This document shows, piece after piece, positions 42,653 to 51,698 of a DNA stretch of 64,000 nucleotides. Position 1 is the stretch's first letter. Each line of letters opens with the position of its first letter. The stretch lies in NCBI GenBank assembly GCA_017547175.1, contig JAFYQI010000008.1, positions 434,001 to 498,000 of the forward strand, in the 5' to 3' direction. This stretch comes from Alistipes sp. (lineage in GTDB: Bacteria > Bacteroidota > Bacteroidia > Bacteroidales > Rikenellaceae). Under the pieces are notes generated by a model. That model saw nothing but the letters and a program-made list of their open reading frames with translations, did no database searches and was not told the DNA's origin. Position numbers and translations under genes: made by a program.

Positions 42653-43678
42653 TTACTCAGCTACAATTGTATTCCAACCGTGAATATCCTCAGCTAAACC
42701 ATACTGAATGTCCTGCAGGCGCTTGTAAAGAGCCAAACTAATCGGACCAACCTCGCGACCGTAGAAATAGCTCTTCTCGGTCTGCATGTCGTAAATCTCG
42801 CTGATCGGAGCAATGATTGCACCCGTACCGCAGCAACCACACTCCTCAAAGGTAGCCAACTCCTCAACGGGGATCTGACGCTCCTCTACACCATAACCCA
42901 TATCCAGGGCGAGCTGTTTCAGGCTCTTATTGGTAATCGAGGGCAGAATGGTCGACGACTTCGGCGTGATATACTTACCGTCTCGAATGGCGAAAAAGTT
43001 GGCTGCAACACACTCGTCAAGGTATTTATGCTCCTTCGGATCGAGGAAAAGGACACTTTGGAAACCCTTTTCATGTGCATGTTGATAGGGTAGAAGGCTG
43101 GCAGCGTAGTTCGCACCAATCTTCACATCGCCCGTACCATTTGCCGAAACACGATCTTGCTCTCTGTCTACAGCCACTTGAATAGGACGGATACCCTCCT
43201 TAAAGTAAGGACCCACCGGCGAACAGAAAACCACGAAGAGGGCATTGGCAGACGGCGTAACACCAAAGCTGGTCGACGTACCGATCTCCACCGGACGAAG
43301 ATACATCGCAGCACCCGTGCCATAAGGCGGCAGGTGGCGAAGATTTTTGCGTACGACCTCCGTACAAGCTTCGATGATCATCATGCGTGTCGGAACGGGC
43401 AGACAGAGGCGTCTTGCCGAAGATTGCAGACGCTCGACCGTATCCTCCAAGCGGAAGATACGAATCTTACCATCTACACCTCGAAAAGCCTTCAAACCCT
43501 CGAACAACGATGATCCATAGTGCAGACATGCAGCAGCCAAGGGGACGGGAAGAAACTCATCCTCGGAGAGTTGCATCTCACTCCATCCTCGTTGCGGCTG
43601 ATAGCTGTAACGGATATTATAATCGGTCTTGTAGTAGTCGAAGCTGAGCTCCGACCACTCCCAATCTGCAAGTTGCAT
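42653..43678 (-). CDS. ilvE: branched-chain amino acid aminotransferase
   Basis: A 341-residue class IV PLP aminotransferase for leucine, isoleucine and valine. Signatures include S-L-F-E-G-L-K-A-F-R-G, the PLP lysine in G-D-V-K-I-G-A-N-Y-A-A-S, and E-C-G-C-C-G-T-G-A. It fits the longer eukaryote-like BCAT group (about 340 residues). It begins 1 base after the metG stop on the same strand, so the two are co-transcribed. It ends against a parS site. Confidence 0.95.
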   Translation of the reverse strand: MQLADWEWSELSFDYYKTDYNIRYSYQPQRGWSEMQLSEDEFLPVPLAAACLHYGSSLFEGLKAFRGVDGKIRIFRLEDTVERLQSSARRLCLPVPTRMMIIEACTEVVRKNLRHLPPYGTGAAMYLRPVEIGTSTSFGVTPSANALFVVFCSPVGPYFKEGIRPIQVAVDREQDRVSANGTGDVKIGANYAASLLPYQHAHEKGFQSVLFLDPKEHKYLDECVAANFFAIRDGKYITPKSSTILPSITNKSLKQLALDMGYGVEERQIPVEELATFEECGCCGTGAIIAPISEIYDMQTEKSYFYGREVGPISLALYKRLQDIQYGLAEDIHGWNTIVAE

Positions 43679-43679
43679 A

Positions 43680-45722
43680 TTAGCCTACGATTGCACCGTT
43701 GTGGGTCGAAGCGTTGGGCTGCAACAGACGCAACTTACCACTTGCATCCTCAGCCATGAGGATCATACCTCGCGAAAGGGTTCCCTTTAACTCACGTGGC
43801 TCGAGGTTCACCAAGACGAGCACCTGCTGACCAACGAGCTCCTCGGGGGTGAAGTGCTCGGCGATACCCGAAATAATCTCACGCTGGTCAATACCCGTAT
43901 CCACCAACAGTTTCAAGAGCTTTTTGGTCTTGGCCACCTTCTCGGCCTTCAGAATGGTCGAAACGCGGATATCCATCTTCTGGAAATCGTCGAACGATAC
44001 ATTATCTTTCTGATCCTCAACCTCTTGAGCCTTCTCGGCAGCCAAGTTGGCCTCTTTGATAGCAGCCAACTTATCGAGCTGCTTCTGGATCGTCTCATCC
44101 TCGATCTTCTCGAACAACAACTCAGCCTTACCGATCGTATGGCCGGCCTGAACGAGATCCATCTGACCCATCTGCTCCCACGAATACTTCTCAACAGCCA
44201 GCATCGAAATCATCTTTGCAGCCGAGAAGGGCATGAAGGGCTCGATGGCAATAGCCGTATTGGCTGTAATCTGCAGTGCAATATTCAAAATCGTCTTCAC
44301 GCGCTCGGGATCGGTCTTAACCACCTTCCAAGGCTCGGTATCGGCCAGATACTTATTACCGATGCGGGCAAAGTTCATGGCATCCTTCAATGCCTCGCGG
44401 AAGTGATAATTCTCGATATTACGCTCAAGCTGAGCCTTAATAGCCTGCAGCTCGGTGATGGTCTCACGATCGTAATCGGTGAGCTCGCCACAAGCGGGAA
44501 CAACACCATTATAATACTTTTGCGTCAGCACCAGGGCACGGTTCACGAAGTTACCCAGGATAGCCACCAGCTCCGAGTTGTTGCGAGCCTGGAAATCTTT
44601 CCACGTAAAATCGTTATCCTTCGTCTCGGGAGCATTGGCGCAAAGCACATAGCGCAGCACATCCTCCTTGCCGGGGAACTCCTCCAGATACTCGTGCAGC
44701 CAGATAGCCCAGTTACGCGAGGTCGATATCTTATCACCCTCCAGGTTCAAGAATTCATTCGAGGGAACATTTTCGGGCAGGATATAGTCACCGTGAGCCT
44801 TCAACATCGAGGGGAATACAATGCAGTGGAAGACAATATTATCCTTACCGATGAAGTGTACGAGCTTCGTATCCTCATTCTTCCAATACTTCTCCCAATC
44901 GGGTGTAAGATCTTTTGTTGCAGAGATGTAACCAATCGGAGCATCGAACCAAACGTAGAGCACCTTACCCTCGGCACCCTCCACCGGAACAGGAATACCC
45001 CAATCCAAGTCACGGCTCACGGCACGCGGCTGAAGACCACCGTCGAGCCAGCTCTTGCACTGACCGTAAACGTTCGATTTCCACTCCTTATGACCCTCCA
45101 GGATCCACTCGCGCAACATCTGCTCATAGTCGTTCAAAGGCAGGTACCAGTGCTTGGTCTCCTTCTTGACGGGCTTCGAACCCGAAACGGCGCTGTGGGG
45201 ATCGATCAGTTCATCGGGCGAGAGGGTTGAACCACACTTCTCGCACTGATCGCCATAGGCACGCTCGTTACCACACTTGGGGCAGGTACCTACGATGTAG
45301 CGGTCAGCCAGGAAGGTCTGTGCCTCCTCATCATAGTACTGCTCCGAGCTCTGCTCGATAAACTTACCCTCGTCATAGAGCTTGCGGAAGAACTCCGAAG
45401 CAGTTACGTTATGCGTGGGCGAAGTGGTACGTGAATAGATATCGAACGAAATACCAAGACCCTCAAACGAACGCTTGATCAGGTTGTGGTAACGATCAAC
45501 GATATCCTGGGGCGTAACACCCTCTTTGCGGGCCTTGATGGTGATGGGCACACCGTGCTCGTCCGATCCGCAGATCGAAACCACATCACAACCCTTCAAA
45601 CGCAGATAGCGCGTATAGATGTCCGAAGGCACATAAACGCCTGCTAGGTGGCCGATGTGAACCGGACCGTTGGCATAGGGGAGTGCCGACGTTACGAGAT
45701 ATCTTTTAAACTCTTTTGCCAT
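43680..45722 (-). CDS. metG: methionyl-tRNA synthetase with C-terminal tRNA-binding domain
   Basis: A 680-residue class I synthetase. The HIGH-type motif is H-I-G-H in [10 protein letters not shown]. The KMSKS equivalent is K-I-S-T-S. A four-Cys zinc knuckle C-P-K-C...C-E-K-C lies at about residues 145-165. The C-terminal OB-fold (from about 575: [10 protein letters not shown]) is the EMAP/Arc1p-type tRNA-binding dimerisation domain. A TACTTTTG -7 element precedes it at 45745-45752. Operon with ilvE. Confidence 0.97.
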   Translation of the reverse strand: MAKEFKRYLVTSALPYANGPVHIGHLAGVYVPSDIYTRYLRLKGCDVVSICGSDEHGVPITIKARKEGVTPQDIVDRYHNLIKRSFEGLGISFDIYSRTTSPTHNVTASEFFRKLYDEGKFIEQSSEQYYDEEAQTFLADRYIVGTCPKCGNERAYGDQCEKCGSTLSPDELIDPHSAVSGSKPVKKETKHWYLPLNDYEQMLREWILEGHKEWKSNVYGQCKSWLDGGLQPRAVSRDLDWGIPVPVEGAEGKVLYVWFDAPIGYISATKDLTPDWEKYWKNEDTKLVHFIGKDNIVFHCIVFPSMLKAHGDYILPENVPSNEFLNLEGDKISTSRNWAIWLHEYLEEFPGKEDVLRYVLCANAPETKDNDFTWKDFQARNNSELVAILGNFVNRALVLTQKYYNGVVPACGELTDYDRETITELQAIKAQLERNIENYHFREALKDAMNFARIGNKYLADTEPWKVVKTDPERVKTILNIALQITANTAIAIEPFMPFSAAKMISMLAVEKYSWEQMGQMDLVQAGHTIGKAELLFEKIEDETIQKQLDKLAAIKEANLAAEKAQEVEDQKDNVSFDDFQKMDIRVSTILKAEKVAKTKKLLKLLVDTGIDQREIISGIAEHFTPEELVGQQVLVLVNLEPRELKGTLSRGMILMAEDASGKLRLLQPNASTHNGAIVG

Positions 45723-45744
45723 GATTTTTTTGATTTAAGTGGTG

Positions 45745-45752
45745 CAAAAGTA
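45745..45752 (-). promoter_or_regulatory. TAnnTTTG -7 element of metG-ilvE
   Basis: Minus-strand TACTTTTG, 22 bases before the metG start. No good -33 box lies upstream; the region there is the end of the DPP7-like gene. Confidence 0.5.
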
Positions 45753-45777
45753 ATATTTAATTCTTTGAATTAAAAAA

Positions 45778-47892
45778 TTAATCGACAATATCCATCTCAT
45801 CGATGAGCCACTGCTGACCGGCAAACTTGTCAATGATGAACAAAACGTAGCGAGCATCAACGGCAATCATGCGCTGCAACTCCGGCTCGAAGGCCACATC
45901 ACCCGACATAGCCTCCCAGTTACCATCGAAGGCAAGACCTATCAGTTCACCCTTCTTATTCAGCACCGGCGAACCCGAATTACCACCCGTAATATCGAGG
46001 TTAGCCAAGAAGCAGGTCACCAGCTCGCCCTTCTTGTTGGCGTAGGGGCCATAATCCTGGTTGTTGTAGAGTTCCTTCAAACGCTCCTCTACGGTAAACT
46101 CAATAGGGTTGTTCTTATCCTCCTTCTCCATCACACCCTTCAAGGTAGTGTAGTAGCTGTAACGAATACCATCGGCGGGGGTGTAGGGCAGTACATTTCC
46201 ATAGGTGCATCGAATCGTAAAGTTGGCATCCGAAGCCCACGCCTTTTCGGGGTGCTGCATCATCAGACCGGCGATGTATTTGCGATGACCCTCGGCATAG
46301 AGCATCTCATACTTCGCAGCCGATTTGCTCAACTTTTGCGAAAGCTCCATAACCGACTTCAGGAAAGGAACAACGGGATCCGAAGTAGCCTTCTCGGCAT
46401 CGTAATTCTTCAAGAAATTCTCCAACTTCTCAGGTGTTGCAACTACCGTATTATCATACAGATAGTCTACATATTGATCGATATCGCCACCAAAATTCTT
46501 GTCGATAATTTCGGTATAGAAAGAAGGCAGTGTTGTCATGTTTTCGCGAGCCATCGTAAGCATCTTCTTCGCTACACGACGATCCGTCGGCAGGTTGAAA
46601 TCTTTGTAGATACGGTTGGCAACAGCCATCGTCTTCTCCACGTCTACCTCCTTAACATTGTTCAAGACACGACCCAACTGCAACAATTCGATGGCACGCA
46701 TCATCGACTCCTGGATATACTGTAAATCCTTCTTGGCGGGTGCCGACTTCTCTACATACTCCTTGATTTTCGACAGGGCATCCATATAACCCTCCTCGGG
46801 CAACGTATTCTGATTAGCCCAAGCCTGGAAAGACTGCTCCTGCTCCTCCTTCTTGCCCTTTACGTTGAGCTTCTTCACGGCATTCGACATACCGATCGAA
46901 TTTTTCCAATAGTTCGACGAAGAGGCATATTTCGAGGCATACTGAATACGTACCTTGTCGCTCGCTGCCATATCCTCAGCCAAGATCTCCTGACGAGCAC
47001 CACGAATCGAGATACGCTGCGGATTATCTACCGAAAGCATGTAATCGATTTCGTACGAGGTCATGTAGCGATTGGTCGAACCGGGGAAGCCCATCACCAT
47101 CGCAAAATCACCCTCCTTGACACCTTTAATATTTACTTTAAGATATTTTTCGGCACGGTAAGGCTTGTTCTCGGGCGAGTACTCGACCGGACGGTTGTTC
47201 TCGTCGGCATAGACACGGAAAATCGAAAAGTCACCCGTGTGGCGCGGCCACATCCAGTTGTCGGTCTCACCACCAAACTTACCAATCGACTGCGGAGGGG
47301 TACCTACCAGACGTACGTCCGAATAGACCTCCATAACAAAGGCGAAGAATTGGTTGTTGCCAAAGAAGCTCGGAATGATGACATCCATACCTGGATTCTC
47401 CTTTTCCATCTTCTCTACCAAGGCTACCTTATTCTCATTAGCCAGGTGCAAATACTCCTCCTCGGAGGCAATCGAGGGAATGTTACCCACGATCTCGGCC
47501 GTTACATCCTCAATGTGGCGAATGAAACGCACCTTAAGACCCGGAGCAGGCAGCTCTTCGGCGTGGTTACGCGCCCAGAAACCATCCTTGAGGTAGTCGT
47601 GCTCCACCGACGAGAGCGACTGAATGGAGCTAAAACCGCAATGGTGATTTGTGAAGATCAAACCCTCGGACGAAACAATCTCACCCGTGCACCCACCGCC
47701 AAAGATTACAATAGCATCTTTGAGCGACTTTTTATTCATCGAATAGATATCCTCCGCCGAAAGCTTAAAGCCCTTCTCGCGCATATCCTTCTCGTTCATC
47801 TTCTTCAGGTAGGGGAGCAACCACATACCCTCATCGGCTGCAGCCGAAAGTGCTACAAAAGCAGCACAAAGCGTCAAAAAAAGTTTCTTCAT
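45778..47892 (-). CDS. dpp7: S46-family dipeptidyl-peptidase (DPP7-like)
   Basis: A 704-residue exported serine peptidase (signal peptide about 1-19) that releases dipeptides from peptide N-termini in the periplasm. Catalytic His is in T-N-H-H-C-G-F (residues 81-87), Asp in H-T-G-D-F-S and Ser at S639 in G-G-N-S-G-S-P. The specificity residue 18 positions after the Ser is G657 (F-D-G-N-W-E). Gly here marks DPP7, which prefers hydrophobic P1 residues, whereas Arg marks DPP11, which prefers Asp/Glu. The family is typical of Bacteroidota such as Porphyromonas. It lies 55 bases upstream of metG, which has its own -7 element. Confidence 0.88.
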   Translation of the reverse strand: MKKLFLTLCAAFVALSAAADEGMWLLPYLKKMNEKDMREKGFKLSAEDIYSMNKKSLKDAIVIFGGGCTGEIVSSEGLIFTNHHCGFSSIQSLSSVEHDYLKDGFWARNHAEELPAPGLKVRFIRHIEDVTAEIVGNIPSIASEEEYLHLANENKVALVEKMEKENPGMDVIIPSFFGNNQFFAFVMEVYSDVRLVGTPPQSIGKFGGETDNWMWPRHTGDFSIFRVYADENNRPVEYSPENKPYRAEKYLKVNIKGVKEGDFAMVMGFPGSTNRYMTSYEIDYMLSVDNPQRISIRGARQEILAEDMAASDKVRIQYASKYASSSNYWKNSIGMSNAVKKLNVKGKKEEQEQSFQAWANQNTLPEEGYMDALSKIKEYVEKSAPAKKDLQYIQESMMRAIELLQLGRVLNNVKEVDVEKTMAVANRIYKDFNLPTDRRVAKKMLTMARENMTTLPSFYTEIIDKNFGGDIDQYVDYLYDNTVVATPEKLENFLKNYDAEKATSDPVVPFLKSVMELSQKLSKSAAKYEMLYAEGHRKYIAGLMMQHPEKAWASDANFTIRCTYGNVLPYTPADGIRYSYYTTLKGVMEKEDKNNPIEFTVEERLKELYNNQDYGPYANKKGELVTCFLANLDITGGNSGSPVLNKKGELIGLAFDGNWEAMSGDVAFEPELQRMIAVDARYVLFIIDKFAGQQWLIDEMDIVD

Positions 47893-47973
47893 CTTTATAT
47901 TGATCTTAATTTACCTTATTTATTATCAGAATATTCAATAAACTGTATATTTAATTCTAATATAAATAGTTTT

Positions 47974-48921
47974 TTACATTTTAATTTTGCTTAACGAGCA
48001 AAACATCATGTTGTAGATCGATTTTCCAGCTGCCTTTCTAATATCCTCCTCTATCAACACTTCAGGAGCCATCTCCTCAAGCGTCGTGATGATATTCTCG
48101 AGCGTCACCTTCTTCATTTCCTTACACTCGTTGCAACGACACGTCGGATCGTCAGTCGGTGCAGGAATAAATGTTTTCTCCGGCATACGCTTCTCCATTT
48201 CAGCCAAAATGCCGGCCTCTGTGACCACAATGAATTCCGTAGCATCAACCTGACCACAATAGGTCAAAATAGCAGCCGTAGAGCCCGCAAAATCGGCTTC
48301 GGCTACCACCTCGGCCTTGCACTCGGGATGCACTACCACTTTAACCTCGGGGTGCGCCTCCTTCAAACACTTAAGACCCTCCAAAGAGAAGGCCTCGTGG
48401 ACCAGGCAGGCTCCATCCCAAAGCACCATATTTTTTCTACCCGTGAGCTTCTGGATATAAGAACCCAGGTTGCGATCCGGCGCAAAGATGATGGGCTGAT
48501 CCTTGGGTATAGACTCCACCACCTCCAGGGCATTCGACGAGGTGCAACAGATATCCGTGAGGGCCTTCACGCCCACAGTCGTATTTACATAGGAGACCAC
48601 CTTATGGTCGGGGTACTGCGCCTTGAAAGCGGCAAAGTCCTTCGCATCGCACGACTCGGCCAACGAACAACCAGCATCGGGTCGCGGAATAAGGACGCGC
48701 TTCTCGGGACAGAGTACCTTGGCCGTCTCAGCCATAAAGTTCACACCGGCAAAGAGGATCACATCAGCCTCTACCGACTGCGCCTGGAGCGACAAAGCCA
48801 ACGAGTCCCCCAAAAAGTCGGCTACAGCCTGAACCTCGGGTGTACAGTAGTAGTGCGCCAAGATCACAGCATTCTTCTCACGCTTGAGTTCAGCGATTCT
48901 CGCTTGGAGGTTTTCAACCAT
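47974..48921 (-). CDS. nadA: quinolinate synthase
   Basis: A 315-residue 4Fe-4S enzyme making quinolinate from iminoaspartate and dihydroxyacetone phosphate in NAD synthesis. N-terminus A-V-I-L-A-H-Y-Y-C-T-P-E-V-Q; cluster cysteines are in D-I-C-C-T-S-S-N and in P-T-C-R-C-N-E-C-K. Length is normal for the long NadA form. nadB and nadC are not in the window. Its 5' side is the AT-rich candidate origin region. Confidence 0.95.
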   Translation of the reverse strand: MVENLQARIAELKREKNAVILAHYYCTPEVQAVADFLGDSLALSLQAQSVEADVILFAGVNFMAETAKVLCPEKRVLIPRPDAGCSLAESCDAKDFAAFKAQYPDHKVVSYVNTTVGVKALTDICCTSSNALEVVESIPKDQPIIFAPDRNLGSYIQKLTGRKNMVLWDGACLVHEAFSLEGLKCLKEAHPEVKVVVHPECKAEVVAEADFAGSTAAILTYCGQVDATEFIVVTEAGILAEMEKRMPEKTFIPAPTDDPTCRCNECKEMKKVTLENIITTLEEMAPEVLIEEDIRKAAGKSIYNMMFCSLSKIKM

Positions 48922-49300
48922 TGTCTTTTTATTTTTATATAGTTTTTAATTCAATATTTAAAATAAAATAAAAAGGAATTAAAATAATACCTGTTGATAG
49001 TGTTGAGAACTTTTTCTTCTTTTATTTATCTACAACATTCTTTTTTCTTGTTCATTAATTTTTTACTCAATATATTGAATAGCAACAATATGATAAATCA
49101 ATAAACAATCATAAACAACATTTATCAACAATTCAACAGATCCTTTTTATAAACATCTCTTTGCTAAAGTAGCGTCAAAAACGGAGTAATAAAAAAGCAA
49201 AACTTTTTTTGGATTATTGGATTCGATCGATTAAGCCGGCTTTGTTTGAAAAAAGCAAGAAAAATCTGTTATAATTTCTTATCCGTTTATTAACCACTTA
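48922..49300. other. candidate chromosomal origin (oriC), AT-rich gap with DnaA-box-like sites
   Basis: A 379-base gap between nadA and mrp that is strongly AT-rich and has no credible gene. DnaA-box-like 9-mers: CTATCAACA (minus, 48992-49000), TTATCTACA (49026-49034), TTATCAACA (49122-49130), TTATTAACC (49287-49295) and TTATCAACC (49298-49306, overlapping the mrp stop). An A/T-only-like stretch at 48931-48990 could be an unwinding element. Two parS-type sites lie 6.5 kb away. The nadA promoter must also be here. Origin function is inferred, not proven. Confidence 0.6.
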
Positions 49301-50353
49301 TCAACCGTTTTTCATCACGTTACCAACAATCTTATCGGCAATTTTGTGGTACCATTCGGTCACACGCGGATCGATTGTAGATCCCGGACGACCTGTATCG
49401 CCACCCTCCATGATCGACTGCACGATCGGAATCTCACCCAGGAAAGGAACATTATACTCCTCAGCCACTTTGCGTGCTCCGCCGTGACCGAAGATGTAGT
49501 ATTTATTATCGGGCAACTCCTCGGGGGAGAAGTAGGCCATATTCTCAACAACACCAGCCACGGGGATATTCACCTGCTCGTTGCGGAACATCTCCACACC
49601 ACGAACTACATCCGCGACGGCCACCTGTTGCGGGGTCGAAACAATCACAGCTGCATCAATCTTCATCTCACCGATAATCGACAAGTGGACATCGCCGGTT
49701 CCGGGAGGGAGGTCGCAAACGAGAAAATCGAGTGGACCCCACTTCGTCTGGTGAATCATCTGCTTGAGGGCATTTACCGCCATTGCACCACGCCACAACA
49801 GGGCATCGGTCGGACGAATAAAGAAACCAATCGACATGATTTTAATGTCTTCGGCATCGGCAGGTACGATCTGATCCATGCCATCCACCTCCTCGGCGTC
49901 GGGAATGTAACCCTCCACACCAAACATCTTAGGTTGCGAAGGTCCGTAAATATCGGCATCCAAGAGACCGACACGGAAACCCATGTCGCGCAACGCAACA
50001 GCCAGGTTGGCTGCCACGGTCGATTTACCGACACCGCCCTTGCCCGAAGCCACGGCAATCACCTTTGTGATATCGCCCGTAGTGCTCTTCTCCTTCAAAT
50101 CGGGTAATTTTTTCTGTCCACCCTCTTTGATCATTACCAATACTTTGGCTTGTGGAAAATGTGCTTTTAAAAGAGTTTCCGATTGATTTTTAATCTTTAC
50201 GGCAAAGGGGTCACGACTCTTGGGAAAGCGAATAGTCACAGTGATGGCAGCCTCTGAAGCTGCTATTTGCTCTACAAAACCACCCTCCACCAAGTTTTTC
50301 TCCGTTTCGGGGTGGATAATTGTAGCAAGAAGTTGCAAGATATGCTCTTTCAT
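49301..50353 (-). CDS. Mrp/NBP35-family P-loop ATPase, iron-sulfur cluster carrier
   Basis: A 350-residue protein with an N-terminal DUF59/MIP18-like domain (about 1-85) and a ParA/MinD-type ATPase domain. The deviant Walker A is G-K-G-G-V-G-K-S-T. The D-L-P-P-G-T-G-D-V motif is diagnostic of Mrp. The C-terminal C-x-x-C found in many Mrp proteins after V-V-E-N-M is absent (F-S-P-E-E-L-P), so cluster binding may differ; this seems usual in the phylum. Although it belongs to the ParA superfamily, it is not ParA. A TATATTTG element precedes it at 50375-50382. Confidence 0.9.
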   Translation of the reverse strand: MKEHILQLLATIIHPETEKNLVEGGFVEQIAASEAAITVTIRFPKSRDPFAVKIKNQSETLLKAHFPQAKVLVMIKEGGQKKLPDLKEKSTTGDITKVIAVASGKGGVGKSTVAANLAVALRDMGFRVGLLDADIYGPSQPKMFGVEGYIPDAEEVDGMDQIVPADAEDIKIMSIGFFIRPTDALLWRGAMAVNALKQMIHQTKWGPLDFLVCDLPPGTGDVHLSIIGEMKIDAAVIVSTPQQVAVADVVRGVEMFRNEQVNIPVAGVVENMAYFSPEELPDNKYYIFGHGGARKVAEEYNVPFLGEIPIVQSIMEGGDTGRPGSTIDPRVTEWYHKIADKIVGNVMKNG

Positions 50354-50374
50354 AAGTAAAGAAATTTCAATCTA

Positions 50375-50382
50375 CAAATATA
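50375..50382 (-). promoter_or_regulatory. TAnnTTTG -7 element of mrp
   Basis: Minus-strand TATATTTG, 21 bases before the mrp ATG. No clear -33 TTTG at the expected distance. Confidence 0.55.
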
Positions 50383-50453
50383 ATCAAAAATTGATATAAA
50401 TAAGGTATAAAGCGCTTTTTTATCGAAAAACGATATAATATGAAAATTTTTTC

Positions 50454-50461
50454 TATCTTTG
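50454..50461 (+). promoter_or_regulatory. TAnnTTTG -7 element of BNR-sppA-polA run
   Basis: Exact TATCTTTG, 58 bases before the start at 50520, in an AT-rich leader. It is divergent from the mrp promoter and is the only clear promoter before the five-gene run to 58148. Confidence 0.6.
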
Positions 50462-50519
50462 TAAATTGAAGGAAAAGTGATAATTCAAAAAAGTTAAAAA
50501 AACGAATAAAAAGAAGATT

Positions 50520-51686
50520 ATGAAAGGTTTGTTTACACTGTTAGCCGTTACGGCACTTTTGGTGGGTTGTCAACCTAAAGTAGCTGATGTTCCTGCTTCT
50601 AAGCGGGCTATCGTTTTCGAGGAATTGGTATTCGAAAACCAACTTACGCGCGATTGTCATGCCTCGTCGCTCATGGAACTCGAGAATGGCGATCTGCTCT
50701 GCACCTGGTTTGGTGGAACGCGCGAAAGCCACCCCGACGTGCAGATTTGGCTCTCGCGTAAGCCTGTTGGTGGTATATGGAGTGAGCCGGTAGCTCTCAC
50801 GAAAGCCGAGGAGGAACTCGGAGGTTCGGTCTTTAATCCAGTGCTTGTACAGTTGGGTGGCGATACGATTCAGCTCTTTTATCTTTCGCCCGATATCAAC
50901 GACGGTCGTGTAATGACCTCGTATGATGGTGGTAAGACATGGGGTCCCTCGTTGGCACTTGACAAAGAATTTACCGGTCCGCTGGTGAATAAACCGATTT
51001 ATTTGGCCGACGGTACGATTCTCGCAGGTGGCTCGATGGAGGGTGGCCCGGGTTGGCGTATCCACGTTGAGCGTTCGGAGGATAAGGGAAAGACATGGAC
51101 TCGTACCCCCGTTTTGAACGATCCGAAGGCTTTTAAACTTATTCAGCCCACCTTCCTCAAGCACAGCGAGGAGAAGATTCAGTTGCTGGCCCGCTCGGGT
51201 GGTAAGACCCCCGACACGAAGATTGCTCAGACTTGGTCTGAGGATGGTGGTCGCACTTGGTCGGAGGTTACGAACACAACTCTTCCGAACAATAATTCGG
51301 CGATTGATGCCGTGACGCTCAACGACGGTCGTCACCTGCTGATCTATAACCACTCGACGCGTGAGGATGAGACCTGCGGTCGCAAGGGTCGCGGTATTCT
51401 GACGCTGGCCGTAACTGAGGATGGCGTAAATTGGGAGGCTGCCGCCGTGCTGGAGTATCGTACCGGTGCTGTGCAGTATTCGTATCCTTCGATTATTCAG
51501 ACCCAGGATGGTTTGGTACATATCTCCTACTCGTGGCATCGCAAGCGCATCAAGCACGTGGTGGTGGATCCCGCAAAGATCAAAGGTGTGCCCATTGTTG
51601 ACGGTGTATGGCCCAAGGAGGAGATGCCGTGGGTAATCAGTGCCGATTCGATGGCCGTAAATAGTGGTACAGAGGTAAAACAATAA
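50520..51686 (+). CDS. BNR-repeat (sialidase-superfamily) lipoprotein
   Basis: A 388-residue lipoprotein, lipobox at C17 (A-L-L-V-G-C), with a six-bladed beta-propeller of the BNR_2 type. Asp-box repeats are visible: S-Y-D-G-G-K-T-W, S-E-D-K-G-K-T-W and S-E-D-G-G-R-T-W. The opening H-A-S-S-L-M-E-L-E-N-G-D-L-L-C-T-W-F-G-G-T fits the PF13088-type family. The F-R-I-P motif of true GH33 sialidases is not seen, so substrate is uncertain; another glycan or uronate is possible. sppA starts 12 bases after the stop. Confidence 0.82.
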   Translation: MKGLFTLLAVTALLVGCQPKVADVPASKRAIVFEELVFENQLTRDCHASSLMELENGDLLCTWFGGTRESHPDVQIWLSRKPVGGIWSEPVALTKAEEELGGSVFNPVLVQLGGDTIQLFYLSPDINDGRVMTSYDGGKTWGPSLALDKEFTGPLVNKPIYLADGTILAGGSMEGGPGWRIHVERSEDKGKTWTRTPVLNDPKAFKLIQPTFLKHSEEKIQLLARSGGKTPDTKIAQTWSEDGGRTWSEVTNTTLPNNNSAIDAVTLNDGRHLLIYNHSTREDETCGRKGRGILTLAVTEDGVNWEAAAVLEYRTGAVQYSYPSIIQTQDGLVHISYSWHRKRIKHVVVDPAKIKGVPIVDGVWPKEEMPWVISADSMAVNSGTEVKQ

Positions 51687-51698
51687 AAAGATTCTACC

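Noticed and set aside
49301..50353. Mrp as the ParA of a parABS system
   Set aside because: It has the P-loop of the ParA/MinD superfamily, but the DUF59 domain and D-L-P-P-G-T-G-D-V identify Mrp. No ParB gene is adjacent.
50520..51686. True GH33 sialidase
   Set aside because: Asp boxes are present, but the F-R-I-P arginine motif is not. Only superfamily membership is supported.
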